Source of the DNA: Tenodera sinensis
Lineage: Eukaryota > Arthropoda > Insecta > Mantodea > Mantidae
DNA: 64,000 nucleotides
NCBI GenBank assembly: GCA_030765045.1
Contig: CM060961.1
Coordinates: forward strand, 31,107,305-31,171,304
Reading direction: 5' to 3'
In this document: positions 12,001 through 24,305 of the stretch, piece by piece
Layout of the letters: every line of letters begins with the position of its first letter
Numbering within the stretch: the first letter of the stretch is position 1
The notes under the pieces: model-generated
The model's input: the letters and a program-made list of their open reading frames with translations, nothing else
Databases searched by the model: none
Told to the model about the DNA's origin: nothing
Made by a program: the position numbers and the translations under genes

Positions 12001-13690
12001 ATCATCATTATCATATCCTACATAATCTTTTTACACTGCAAGTTAAACTCTTTAAGATCCAATTCACAATGAAAATTAAGCGTAAACATAACATAAATTT
12101 TAAAACTAGATGGTATGTATTGTAACGGAAACGTTCACAATGAATCACGTAAATATTAAAAAATTGAATTAAACATAAACTGAGAAGCTTGCAAGGTAGA
12201 GCGTCAAAGGAAATCTCGCTGCACCTCGCGTCTATGTCACATTATTTATCGTTGTACGAAACCATGGCCATTTCATTGGCTGCTTTAGGCCACGGTGCAA
12301 GGGTGTGCTACTCCTTCTGGTAAATAGTTACACCAATAACCACAACAAAGTTCACAAAATGGCGTAGTAGCGAAATGTATGTTTTTTCGCCCTGGATCGT
12401 ATTGGCTTAAAGAGAAATAGGTAGAGTGACGAACTTCTCTTCATGATTGGTAGCCATATCCTTATCGGCTAGTAAAGGACACGCCTTTGAAGAGGTTAAA
12501 ATCTAAGGGGAAAACTTGATGAGTGTCCAGGTTAGCGGTCAAGCTCACACCTCAAAAGGCCCCAGAAAACTACATAAAATCCGACAAAGATTTTCGTTGA
12601 TTCTCTTTGTACAAGCCTTCAAATTTATGTCTACGTCAAACATAAGAAATTAGCCAATCAGAGAACGGTAGTCTGCCTTCTCATATCAGTTTATTATCGC
12701 CGTGTGTTGGCTTGCTGCCTTTCTATGTATGATTACGAATACGAATCAGAAATTATTGGAATATTTATAAAAATCGCAAGAAATCAAATTGTAATGGTAG
12801 AGATGCGTTTTTGTTTAATGTTGCTAGCTGGATAGCGAACTCTTGTTCATTTTTACATGTACATAGCCTCTTTTGTCGTGTGTACTGTTGGTGGTCGCTT
12901 CCGGGACCGTCATAACATTAACTCAGCCGTTTGACGCTCTCTTGTAGTTACCACTTTTAACTTCTTACCTTTTAGATGAGTTTTTACGTTTTAACCGTTC
13001 TAACTTTTATCTGTTTTTAACTTTCCCGTTTTAACGTTATAACCTGTGGTGAGTTTTTCCCTGTTTTTATCTTTTTGACTTCGGACCTTAATGGCCTAGC
13101 TGTCGACGGGCCCTTATACCATACTCATTTACTCACTGTTGTCAGTAGTGGTTATATGGTTATTCTTATTGAAGCTCAACAGAAGTAATTTCGCTCCTGG
13201 GTCGCACAATTTTTTTTTCCTAGCTAGAATAAACTGGAACACTGTTCCAAATGTTAAAAAGAAAATCGAATATTCAAGTTATCCTTAAAAACACTTCTTT
13301 TTAGATGGTTTTGCATTCGGGATATTCTATACCTACATGAAGTTGGTATTACAGAGCGTTGCCATTTGTCAGACAGATCCCTTCTGGCATCTCTATTTTA
13401 ATAAACACAGCAGGATATGGCGCCCGTGCTGTGCAGCATTCAAACTTAGCTATTTGCAAGTGGAACAGCTTTCCTGGCTGCTGGTGCCATAGAAAACAAC
13501 GCATTCTATTGTTGCCTTGGTATTCATTATGTATCTAAATAATTTTGCAAATATCGAGATGGTTTTTAAAACTATTTTAACATAAAATTAAAATATGTAA
13601 TCCTATATTTGTTAAAAATGCAGATTTTCTCATCGGAAAGTTTGCGATACAAATTCCCTCTGCCAAGCAGGAATCAGTTGATGTATGTTA
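12001..13690. other. Mostly unannotated stretch with one short dispersed repeat
   Basis: Nothing coding is recognised. A T-rich stretch at 12940-13080 repeats variations of TTTTTAACTTTT, and at 13075-13135 the GACCTTAATGGCCTAGCTGT motif recurs from 10310. Confidence 0.4.
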
Positions 13691-13699
13691 CGTAGTTGA

Positions 13700-14365
13700 T
13701 TTCAAAGAAAGGGGAAATAGAACAGCATAACTCATTAATGAAAACTCTATTAAACTTTATATTTAATCTCAGCATCTTTCAAGGATGTGACGCAAAGGTT
13801 TTCAAGAAGCTCTCCCCACAACAAACTACCCTTTCGTAGAAAAAGTTGAGTTAAACACCATATGTTTTAAGATATTTGCATGACAAATAAAATATATATC
13901 TTGAATTTTCAGCGAATAGCCTGTGAAATCCTCTTCATTTCGAATACTATTTGTGCAATTAGTAGATCATTAGAGATATATAAAATCTTATTACATAAAA
14001 ACTAAATGGCATTAAAGCACATTTGTGCCAAAACGTTTTGTGATAACGATTTCCGATATAGTTCTGCTATTTGTGTTACTGTGTTTTTGAAAAGGTAAGC
14101 TGCTATTCGTTTTTTTTTTTTTTTTTCCCGTGGTCATGCAAAGAGCGTAGAATTTCAAAGCCATCCGGTTGTTAAAAATCGGACTAGTGTAGCGTTAGTC
14201 TATTGTATTCTCCTTGTAACTCAAATGTATAAATGTGTAATGTAAGTTTATCTCGATGAACAAGAAGTGATTAGAAGAATAAGCTTTTGTAATAATAGTT
14301 TGTAGAGGATTGAATAGAGAAAAGCATGCGAATGCACCACATAAGATGTTTTTCTCGAGTCTTTA
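13700..14365 (+). repeat. RepA copy, forward
   Basis: Landmarks in order: TTCAAGGATGTGACGCAAAGG, CCACAACAAACTACCCTTTCG, TGACAAATAAAATATATATC, GAATAGCCTGTGAAATCCTC, and a right end AATAGAGAAAAGCATGCGAAT. The left terminal 100 bases are missing. Confidence 0.7.
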
Positions 14366-14383
14366 ACAAGTTTCACGGATGCG

Positions 14384-14701
14384 ATGCCTGAATTTCATTC
14401 TGGTGGCAGGAATACTCTTGAATTCTTCTCATGGCAGCGCCAAGCCAAAGTGAAACATATTTCATGTTCCAAAAGCCTATCAACACAGCACCACAGAAAA
14501 CACTCGCTCAATGCTGCAGCAGCCAATTTATCGTTACATAAGAACAAAAAAGAATGTATGTCGGCGCTCGCTTTGCCTTCAGTAAACATTAAAACATTGA
14601 CTGAAACAAAGTCCATCGCCGAGTCAACACAAGATGGTGTTACTGAACTGATAAACACAGCCCAAAGTGATTACGACGAGCGGAAGGCGCATTCATACTG
14701 A
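14384..14701 (+). CDS. Unidentified open frame, 105 codons
   Basis: The frame starts at an ATG and reads to TGA. Composition is richer in GC than its flanks and the protein is Ser/Ala/Lys-rich (for example SVNIKTLTETKSIAESTQDG) with no membrane segment or named domain. A TTCTTCTCATGGCAG string at 14424-14438 could be a splice acceptor, but no good donor lies downstream before the stop. It is on the same strand as highwire and some 16 kb upstream, so a missed linker exon is possible but unsupported. Chance or a transposon remnant is equally likely. Confidence 0.2.
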   Translation: MPEFHSGGRNTLEFFSWQRQAKVKHISCSKSLSTQHHRKHSLNAAAANLSLHKNKKECMSALALPSVNIKTLTETKSIAESTQDGVTELINTAQSDYDERKAHSY

Positions 14702-14799
14702 AATATTACATCACTACACTTGGGCTGACTTTCTTCATTGTCTATTCATACGTTTAAAACTGCATATTTTCCGATTAAAAAATCGCACGTTACTCTTTA

Positions 14800-15790
14800 G
14801 CTACTATCGTTTAGTTTTACGAGTATATAGTCTCTTCCAAGTCTTCTTGCAAAAGCTTATTTTTATTTACTTCATGTTATTCGAGATAAACGTTTACTGA
14901 AATAGTTTAATTACACATTTCGTTGCAGGTACTTGCAAGGAGCCTGAAGCGATAGTCAAATGTTTAAAAAGCGGGTCGCTGTATGCGGGCTTTAAACTCC
15001 CATTCTACTTCTCGAGAAACAACTGAACAGTGATAGCACTACAAAAATTACAATAGGTAATATGAAACATTCAAAGCAATAACTAGGTAGTTGCCGATAC
15101 CACAAAAAGTTATTTTAAGTAAATTCTGTGTTTTAAAGAGTCGTCCTCCGTAGTCCAAGAGTAACATGCTGGTCTCTGGTTCCCAAGATCGCGGGTTCAA
15201 ACCCGGCGAAGGGCGATAGATTTTTTCGGGTGTAAAAATCCTTAGCATAGCTTCTCTTGGAAGGCAAGTAAAGCCGTTGGGCCCATGTCGTAGATTTATG
15301 GTAAGCAAAAGAACCTCAAGCCTGATAAAGAGGCCCCTGAGCAAAATTAAGCGGTATTTCTCGCTCAATATAGAATTGGGCGCTGAGAACCAAAGGAATT
15401 AAAGGGTGTCCATAAATAAAAGTCCATTTCTCTCAATCTGCGTTTCAAAGAGATTTTTGTGACTAAGTTTTTGTGTATCTCCTGATTGACCGGCTACTCA
15501 AAATTAAAAAAAAAGAAGAAGTAACTTAGAATAAAAGGAACTTTATAGGATATTTGCAGAAAGTTCCAGATTTTCATGCAAATATATTCAACATATGGTA
15601 CTGTAAACAAAATTTGAGCTATTTAAAAAAAAAATAACGAGCATTTTTTCATGTAAAGGGTAGTTTGGAGTGGGATATTTCATTGGAAATCTTGGTGTCG
15701 CGTCTTGGAAGAGGCTAAACTTAAATACCAAGTTCCATATTATTTATCTGACATTTCTTTTTGGGTCATGCTGTTCACCAAACAGTGCTA
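14800..15790 (-). repeat. RepA copy, reverse, interrupted by a SINE
   Basis: Right-end sequence (TTCTTGCAAAAGCTTATTTT, CGAGATAAACGTTTACTG) is near 14850, the middle is near 15560-15680 (CATGTAAAGGGTAGTTTGGA), and TAAATACCAAGTTCCATATT and GTCATGCTGTTCACC mark the left part near 15720-15780. A SINE at 15130-15370 splits it. Confidence 0.65.
15130..15370 (+). repeat. tRNA-derived SINE inside a RepA copy
   Basis: A head with CTCCGTAGTCCAAGAGTAAC (A-box region) and CGCGGGTTCAAACCCGGCG (B box) has tRNA-like spacing, followed by a body ending near AAATTAAGCGGTATTTCTCGC. The body differs from SineB and SineD, so it is a separate SINE family. Confidence 0.75.
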
Positions 15791-16157
15791 GGGAAAGTAA
15801 AGGACAAATAAAGAAGAAAAGCTTATTCTGCTTTCTTATAATCACCCGTTCTTAAAATGCTTTTCCAAGGAATTCCGTTTATATTTTAATTAAAGTTTTA
15901 ATTAAGTCAGACGAAATAATTTGACCATTTATTATCTCTCTAATGCTCGTGAGGAAATTTTCCATCCGACAGTGGCGCCGTTCAGAATTAATGTCTAGCT
16001 AAAGATGACGTGACATTCAGTTCACATTCAGTTTTCATTCATAGACTACGGCAATATTCCTATGGGCAACATGTTTGATTAAAAATTGTAGTAATGCTTA
16101 TAAACTAATAGGCACATTTCAGCATCATCTTTCCCTCCTCTAATGTATTTTATTTTG

Positions 16158-16850
16158 TAGATGATCATCTTATATTAATACAAGAATATGATTTAGAACA
16201 TGTGTGCAGGAAATTATGCGAAGAATGTAACAAATGGAGACTAGCGTTTAGTTTTCAAAAATCAAAGTATATGGCAAGGGGAGGAGAGAAACAAGATTTG
16301 AAACCGAAAGATAAAGAAGTTATTAAATAGTGCGACGAATACAATTCTTTGGGTATTAAAATTACAACTAATGGAAGAAATGATACTGAACTTAAAACAG
16401 CTAGTTAGGAGACTAAAAAGTATACAACTCCACTGTTAAAGTGCAACTTTACATGGTTCAGAAGTATGGTAATGCAAAAATATCTACAAACAACAAATTT
16501 TGACATTGGAAATAGATTAATGGTGGTGCTCAAGTCTAATTGCTAGAAGATATAAAATTAGAAACGAAGAAATAAGACAGAAAATGTACATTAAAAAGAC
16601 ATACTACATGATATTTCAACGAAATAATTAATATGGCATGGACATGTGATGGATAAGGAATAAGATTACCGAAGATGCTTTTGAATGGGTGCCATTAAGG
16701 AGATGAAGAACATGGAAGAATGGAGTCATGGAATCTGTGAAGGGGCAACAGCTATGAAAACAATGGAGGATAATGGTTTCTGGCAGTGTGAAAGAATGTT
16801 TGGTTTAACGTGTATTTGGCTGGGCTGTCAGAAAATGTAAGCACTGTATA
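16158..16850 (+). pseudogene. Non-LTR retrotransposon reverse transcriptase relic
   Basis: Conceptual translation with several stops and frameshifts gives ADDHLILIQEYDLEHVCRKL, then EYNSLGIKITTNGRNDTELK and LIWHGHVMDKE. The ADD (from FADD/YADD) is the catalytic box, followed by the thumb-side YLG.K.T..G..D.E and the C-terminal WxGH motif of the arthropod endonuclease/reverse-transcriptase LINEs. The catalytic lysine/thumb order is correct. The 5' part is absent and there is no A-tail that I can fix. Confidence 0.8.
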
Positions 16851-16859
16851 AATATAATT

Positions 16860-18560
16860 TGCTAACGTAGCCTCCAGGTTTTACAGAAAATTGCACCAAA
16901 CTGTATCAAGCTGTAATTTTTGTTTTCTGTAAGCAGTAAACTATATCAATTGCTTATACCTACCAGTAAATTGCATTTTCTGGGAAAATGTGATACATAA
17001 AGTAAACTGAAGAGAATATTGAAATAAGACTTGGGAAACCGAAAGATCCGTTCCTTTGCTATATTTATATCATTATATAGAGGTTGTTTACTTATGAAGA
17101 AAACGTATCGTTGTTTCATGGCGACTATATATCTATTAACGTAAACAGTGAAAATATACCCTGAGGATTATTTCACACTTGAAATTTGAGTTTCAATTTG
17201 GACCAATCACGGCTGTCCATCCTGTTTTAATGTTGTTACTCTTTTTAGAAGCCTTCGAGTAGCTAGGGCCCATGTGGCTCCATTTTATTTATTAAGGCCA
17301 ATTTACTATGTATTTTGTTAATACATATACATTACTGAATTTAAAAGAACCAAGGCAGCCCATACTGTACAACTCGGGGGGGGGGGGGGGTGACAAGTGA
17401 ATGGTATATGTTTTATATTTCCACATTCTCCATATGAACGTGAACTATGGCCAATTTTTTAGTTAAACCACTTATGTATCGCCTTAATTTGCATTTGTTT
17501 TTCCACAGTGTCGCCAACTGTGTTATTCCGTAAATCTATATTTACTTGCCCCACAAACACCTTATTTTAAGGATAGTTAATTTATATTTCCAGTTAGTTC
17601 AATTTAATGCTAATGTGATGGTGGTCGTTTATTTTAGTTCGCTTTCATCATGAACCACATCGTCACTTTAGCATCATTAGTGACAAAGTAAACTTATCTT
17701 CCCCGGATTGCACATGCATGAGAAGTATATCAAAGTATTGGTGGTCTTGTCGATCTAAACTGTCATATTCTTATGGCTTTTAAACATATAAATTATGATA
17801 AACTACTTGAGGTTTGAATCAACGCTTGTAACAGCATATTGAGTTGCTTCATCGAAAAATGTGGGCTTTGCTGATAGAAAAATGATGCTACAATGAAATA
17901 CACTTCAAAAGTTCCCTAGACCTAAATATTACTTTAGCAAGCACTGGTGTTTCATAGCAGTAATGTAGGGGTGGAATAGGATAATACATATTTTGATGTT
18001 AGACAAAGCTATCCTCTTAGTTTTTCCTCCTCTCCCATTTAGTGTAATAAACGTTTGCCTGTACTAGGGTGATAATGGAAACATAAGAGTTTGAACTACA
18101 TAATTGCATTTCCCCCTCTTATTAAAACATTTCCCCCGGCTCGTCACAAAAGTACTCCTTCCATGGCAGAGCAATGTTTCAACGTAAGCATTCTGTTATT
18201 GTCGCTGCTTACCCATGAAATGCGATTTCATTTGTTCTTCCACGACTACAGCGCAACCTCTTCAGCGTTAGAATGAAGAGGACATTTCAGTGGGTGTCGA
18301 ATAGAACCTTCCTTAATTTGACATGTGCATTGTAAGACATTACTTAATACCCTTTATGTATCTAAAGGTTTGAGATGAGCAGATTGGAATCTTGAAGTAA
18401 TGGAATGTTCTTCGCGATTGTGTATGATATATAATCCACACATAGCTATTATATTTAAATAAGCTCACCTGTCCATCAACCTTCAACTGTACCACCAATC
18501 ACAACGACATTACAGTGTTAGGCAATGGTCTTTAATTAGCATATTATACCAAGGCTTCTA
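16860..18560. other. Non-genic stretch
   Basis: AT-rich DNA without recognised genes. A run of about 14 G is at 17377-17391. If the minus-strand first exon at 18825-19010 is real, this is its first intron. Confidence 0.4.
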
Positions 18561-18824
18561 TTGAATCAATCATTGACAGGACAACACCATAAGTAACATT
18601 GTGTTGAACAAATTGCCAGGGCACTTATTTGCCGCCCAAATGCAAATGACATACCACCAGAGGACTCTTAATACCATCGTAAGATCATCTTCGTTGATGA
18701 AGGACCTAGGAGTGAGGTAACTTGGTAACTCAAATTGGGCGACAGGGCCAGTCCTTGCTAAAGCAGGACTCATACCATAAAAAGGTGGACGTTGTTGACA
18801 AAGGATAGGATTGAGGTAACCTGC

Positions 18825-19010
18825 CTGTTTGGTGTCGAAGGCGCAGGACACTGTGAGCCACCTGGGGGCGGCGGCTGTGCAGTTGCAGGCGTCTCGCAGG
18901 CAGACCGAGACATCCGTACTCTCGGTCGGGGACGGCGCGGCGCCCGCGACCACGACGAGGACGGCGATGGCGATGATGAGGGCAGCATCTGTTGTTATCG
19001 CGCCACCCAT
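18825..19010 (-). CDS. First coding exon of a secreted or membrane protein, LRR N-cap-like
   Basis: The ATG at 19008-19010 on the - strand sits in a good start context (ACAATGG). It opens a frame with a short N-region, a hydrophobic stretch LIIAIAVLVVVAGA (residues 11-24) and a plausible cleavage after AGA, so it looks like a signal peptide. A cluster C-x4-C-x-C followed about 12 residues later by LTVSC resembles the cysteine cap before leucine-rich repeats, as in many insect cell-surface LRR proteins. Homology then stops at FDTKQ. A GC-type donor (CAG|GCAGGT, intron from 18824) fits best; a GT donor four bases further on is the alternative. The exon is much richer in GC than its surroundings, as for a promoter-proximal exon. 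The other exons would lie at lower coordinates and were not found, so the protein is unnamed. Confidence 0.5.
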
Positions 19011-19220
19011 TGTAGCCAGTGGGACACCATGGCGCCACCTCCTACTCCACTCCAACACCACCACAATAACACCACCACATCACAATGTAACACTATCATC
19101 CACTAAGATATACTGTGCGTGTGCCTTGCCGGCCGGGCAGCCACTGACTGACTGAGTGTCCCGGACTCAAGTCAAGGCGGAGCACTCACTGAGGAGTGCA
19201 GTGGCGGCTCCCCCCCCCCC
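19011..19220 (-). promoter_or_regulatory. GC-rich upstream region of the minus-strand first exon
   Basis: About 200 bases upstream of the minus-strand start are markedly richer in GC than the surrounding DNA, with a C-run at about 19211-19222. No clear TATA box or initiator could be fixed by eye. It is the likely 5' UTR and promoter if the exon is real; this is inference from position and composition. Confidence 0.3.
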
Positions 19221-20221
19221 CCTCCACCCTGCCCTTTCTAACGCACAAATCATATGGTATGTTAGAAACCGGTAGTGAAATTGAGGTGTTACCTAAACGA
19301 AAACACAAATAAGAGGTTTAACAATGCACAAGTAAGTACCTTCTTTATCCGTATGTGATGTAAGCTACATTATTTCCCAGAGTACGCGAATAATAACAAC
19401 AAAGTATAAATATTTGTAATTGTTCACACTATCATGTTTGTATGGAATATTTATCGAAATTTTGCTCTTTCTAACCTTTATCATGTGACCATTTTTAATA
19501 AGCAATATGTTCAGTGAAATTAATAGAGACCACATAGTATATTCATGTAGTTATACCTAAGTTAAGTCATATACAAATATAACAATTGGTCAGGCCATTT
19601 TTCGGTGAAAAAGTAATATACATATAAGCAAACATTTTAAAAACGATGTTTGGCTTTAGAGTAAACCATTACTTATTCATCCGAAATCAAAAACTACTAG
19701 AAAAATTTCGGTTGTGATTGTATTTTAGTAGCTGTCTTACCAAATATAATAGGGTAGTTTTTGAGAGTTAAGTGGTAGTTTATAATTTCCGTTGGGTCTT
19801 ACAGTACAACGTTCTTCTAGATAGGATAAAAACATAGGTTATTATTTTTGGGAGATTCTGGAACCCAGGTATGTCGAGTTTTGTCGTAATTATAACAAAA
19901 ATATTCATTGAAAACAAATTCAGCAAAATTTAGCCTTCAGTAACTAGTTTTAAAATATTTTAAGTCTTCCCCTTTACCCCTTTGGGCTCGAAGGCGTTAA
20001 AAATCTGCCATATTTGTAATAAAGTGCCAAAAATAACATCTGATATTTACATTCAACGAAATCGGTTGAAATCGAATGACATGAATATGAAAAACAGAAA
20101 GAAAAAACTAACCCCCAATTTTAAACAATTGGAACCGGTATGTACCCTATGACCGTCTGAATGAATAGGGATTTTCACTGGTGAAGGAATTATGATAACC
20201 AGTTGAATGGTTTTTGAAATT

Positions 20222-20310
20222 ATTACGCACACACATACGCACGCACGCACACAGACACTCACACACTCACTCTCTCACTCCTCACTCTCTCTCACTCATA
20301 CACTTTTCTT
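20222..20310. repeat. CA/CT-rich microsatellite, imperfect
   Basis: Runs of CACACA, CGCACGCA and CTCACTCTCT mix without a pure core of more than a few units. Confidence 0.8.
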
Positions 20311-22612
20311 TTTATAAAATAAGTGTGTATGTATTACACCTATTACATACTGCATATTACTGCCGCAAGAAACTGGATTGGATTGCGTTCAGCGAGCTCA
20401 TTGTGCACATGAAGGCTAGTGAACATTGAACATGTCAAGGAAATATACAGTATAATGCATATGTACTTAAACATTAGATTTGAATATTAAACAAAAACAC
20501 GCTATACAGGAAATATGAAAAAACAAAACAAATCAGGAATAATTCAGAAACAAAGTCAAATATTCCATGTAGTTATAAGATTAACATAATATGTGTGTAC
20601 AAATACAAAAACAGCTTTCTTTTAAACTTTCACTAAGATTTTCTTGCCACGTTTCCTCATTTTATTATTTAATTAGAAGTGTTTAACATCTATCATCAGT
20701 TCATCAATGCACGTACATTTAAGTAGCTTTCGAGCAGGCATCAAATGTAATTGACAATGATTTGTCACTAAAGCACCTAGACACTATTTAAGTATTACAG
20801 GATAATTTGTCATTCAGACAAACGATAGTTTTGTTGCGGCTCCGGGATCCATTCCGGTTAAGTAAAGCTCTCGTATCTGGTTGGGGTATCTCAAAGCTAG
20901 TTTATAGCGTAGTTCGCTTGCCTAACGAACAGGAAAGAGTAGTTATACTAGTAATTTCAGTGTCAACGAGAGGTGTTTAGGTAAACTGAGGATTGATGAA
21001 TCTACCGCTTTACTTCACTTATGGAGAAGAGTATCTTCCCATGTCAAAAACGGTTGTTTTGGAAACAAACATCGCATCAGAAAATCAGCAAGCACCTTTT
21101 CAACAGTCTTCCCAACATCTCCCAATAACACGTTACTCAATTCTTCAATCGGGCCGCTTTTAAGAATGTAAGGCGAAGATTTTCAAGGAATTCCATCCAT
21201 CCATCCATCCATCCTAAATAACTTTCCATGGGAAATAAGTAATTATTTCTTACTTTTTAAAAATTGTTTTAAATTTCATTGAACTAGTACCTATATGTTT
21301 TGAGGCCTTGGCACTAAGAATAAACCGCATTTCTCAAATGATTTAATAACCTATGAAGTCCTTTATTCTTGGTCAGTTTTCTGTACTTTGGAAACCATAA
21401 ATAATATTCAAAGCTTAAATCCGGAGGATAATGCAGAGCTGTTTATAATGTACCTTTTTTGCTGTCCGATAGGTCATATCGGTCTATGAATGAATGAGTG
21501 AGTGACGAGACGATGGTCAAACGATTCCGATGTCCATAGGGCTTAAGACTTCTCGGACATTCGTCTTCTGTGGATAAGGGAGAAACCTTATCTAAACAAC
21601 TCGCCCATGAACTCGGCGCCTCTTGGATTTGAGGCGGTATGGTCCACAGTTCGCGTCAAATAACTCTTTTCGTGCCGTTTCTGAAATATTCACTTTGTTT
21701 GAGCTGTTCAGTGTTTTAAGCGATAAACTGCCGTGTTAATTGCACTTATATACATATTTTGTTTTCCATAACCTCCCACAAAGATTGTTTGTCGAATTTC
21801 AATTTCAATTGTGATTCGCAGGAGGTTGGTAGAAAAATGAGCTTTGAAATGAACACTTTTCAGAATAGGTATGTAGTTAAACGTCCTTTAGCCGGACTAG
21901 GTCACGGAATGGTGAAATGGTTGAAAGGCCCGGAGTGTGTAAAGCTTATAGTTACCCGACTCTTCTCAGAATAAGGGAAAACGTGGAAAAAATTATCCTG
22001 GCAACTCACTCTAACGTTTTTATATTGGTCATTTAAATTTTAAAGATACCTATTTCACCAAACCTTATTCCAAACATACCGAAATTAAGCTTTTCAGTGA
22101 TCACTATCTGTATACCTACAGAATGTTCCCGAATCGCCGCCGCTATGTTCACATGACAATAGCAGGATGGTAAAAGATCTCTACTGTACTATCATTACAT
22201 CATGAATATGAATGTGAATTTATTGAGTACCAAAGCATATACATGTTGGGCTGCCCATGAACTTGGGGCCCTAGCCCTCTGCAATTCTCTACATATAATT
22301 TTTTGACGTGTACTTACTATTTATTCTTTGACTGCAGTTAACCTTGTTCAAACCTATCTCTTTTTAACTTTCGTCTTGTTGATTCTCTTATTTTCACCAA
22401 ATTCTCTTATGCTTTCTTTCCCCTAAGATCATTACTAATTTAGATTACCCATTTCATTCTAAAATTTATTTTCCCTCTCGTTTTTCTATGTTTGCTGTTT
22501 AATAATTTCCTACACTTCACTTACTCACTTTCTTCTTAGCTCTATCACCTCCACTTTCTTTCCTCATTTAACTTTCACTTTTTATAACATCAACCCCAAA
22601 CTTTTATTTCCG

Positions 22613-22632
22613 CCCCCCCCCCCCCCCCCCCC
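22613..22632. repeat. Poly-C run
   Basis: About 20 consecutive C. The length should be treated as uncertain because such runs are often misread. Confidence 0.9.
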
Positions 22633-23162
22633 TCTTACTACTCCTGAACAAGTTCACTTGATCACTTGCTCTTCCTTGTCACACGGCGTGAAGCATCATT
22701 TTCCTCCATCATTACATTAAGTAGGACTACGTGCTTCCGTTTCAGTACTTTTATTTATAAGCTTTCCGTATTGCAACACTGCCATCCCGTACGAGGCAAG
22801 TGCATTTAGTGTACTAACATTTAGCTGCAATTGTTGCTTCGATTAGCTGACATACTGTATTTATTATTCATTGTTTTGGCAGTAAGGTATAATGTTTATA
22901 ATCCTCAATATTAATTTCATATTTTATAATATCTAAAGCAGTAATAGAAGATGATTCGTCTGTTATGAATTAAAAACCTGAAGCCTATCTGTTAGGTAGA
23001 TGCTTTATGTCGGGATTACGATGAACTTGGCTTAAAATGACCTAACGCGACAGGATGTAATGTGAAGCCTAATGCTTTGTATTAAATGGAGGCTCGACTT
23101 AAGCATTAATGTGACTGAGCGTAACGAGACGTAACCTAAGAGTTTGGCAATGCACGGAGGCT

Positions 23163-23830
23163 GTATCAACAACGGTTTCCCCGACGTCGTTTGCCTTCAC
23201 GCCATGTATTCCGGCGCACTGTAGTGAGGCTGGAGACGCACGAAATGGACAGTCGGTTCACCAAGGCCGATCGTTGATAGGTGTCAGTAAGGTGTCCTAG
23301 TTCTATTTCGCGAACACCCGCACATGAGCATCGGACAGTTCGCAGTCGAGTTAGGACTCGACACTTCCATTTATCGAATATTCTGAGGATAGAAGTGGCA
23401 CCCATACAAACTTCAGTTGGTGCAAGAGTTAACAGAAAATTATTTTCAGACCAGAATTACTTATTTTTATACACTGTCTCCAACAACATCCGGACTTCGT
23501 CAGCAAACTTCTTTGGTCAGACGAATGTAGCTTTACCAGTATCGGTTTTACTGTAAACCGGGACAATATGGCATACTGGGCAGATCGCAATCTTCGGTTC
23601 CGTGGGGGTCATACTCAGAATCGGTGTAAACTGAGTGCATGGTGTGGTATTTTAGAGGGTCATCTTATTGGGCCAGTTTTCCTGGACAGCAGTCTCCGCT
23701 TTATTTTTCTGTACTTTCCTGTTTTTCCTGTTGTCCATTTCTTACACATATACCTACACAATATACACAAGCTATTCGGGAACACCTTGTATAATATCGT
23801 AAATGCATGCATAGCGCTGTATTTCAGGTG
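23163..23830 (+). pseudogene. Transposase relic with DUF4817-like N-terminus and DDE core
   Basis: Pieced from two frames: YQQRFPRRRLPSRHVFRRTV at 23165 is the family's helix-turn-helix start (Y..RFP.R..PS...F). Then come KWHPYKLQLVQELTENYFQT at about 23392 and HPDFVSKLLWSDECSF at about 23482, whose SDE supplies the first catalytic Asp. DNMAYWADRNLRFRGGH and AWCGILEGHLIGPVF follow. At least two stops and two frameshifts break it and the second and third catalytic residues are missing. This transposase type is widespread in arthropods (knowledge). Confidence 0.82.
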
Positions 23831-24305
23831 AGGTCGCCTTGAACCAAAAATGGCAATATTTTGAAAAATAGTTCTAAAATCGTAAACTTTTAGGAACCCT
23901 TCTCTAAAATCGCATGTTAGTTTTGCACCGATATCAATCATACTTGAAATACATTGAAGTGTCCTGCAAACACTTAGATATGTAGCTTAATCACCCGTGT
24001 TTTAGCCTGGGAGGATGTATGTTTGCCCCTGGACTAGGTATATAGATAGATCGTGTTGTTTTGAAGTGAAAAAAAAGTTGTTTGTGTGTAGAGCAGTATT
24101 GTGCGTTACACTGAGAGATCCTGCAGGTACAGTTTGTCCAGATAGTCGTGACACTCCCCATAGATGCGCAATAGAAGAGACGTGCCCACTTGCATAATAG
24201 CAGAGGTGGGGATTAGTGTACCGCTCGCTCCCACCGTGATAACTACACAATAATTGTTTAGGATACGTAATCATACACTGCGTGTGTATGTGACTGCCTG
24301 AGTTC

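Larger units (their letters stand above)
19230..23160. other. Non-genic stretch with simple repeats
   Basis: Holds a CA/CT-rich patch (20222-20310), a (CATC)n run of six units (21189-21213) and a C-run of about 20 (22613-22632). No coding frame or tRNA-like box pair was recognised. Confidence 0.4.

Noticed and set aside
18792..19155. Two plus-strand open frames over the GC-rich island
   Set aside because: They overlap the minus-strand exon with signal peptide and show no domain; antisense shadows in GC-rich DNA.
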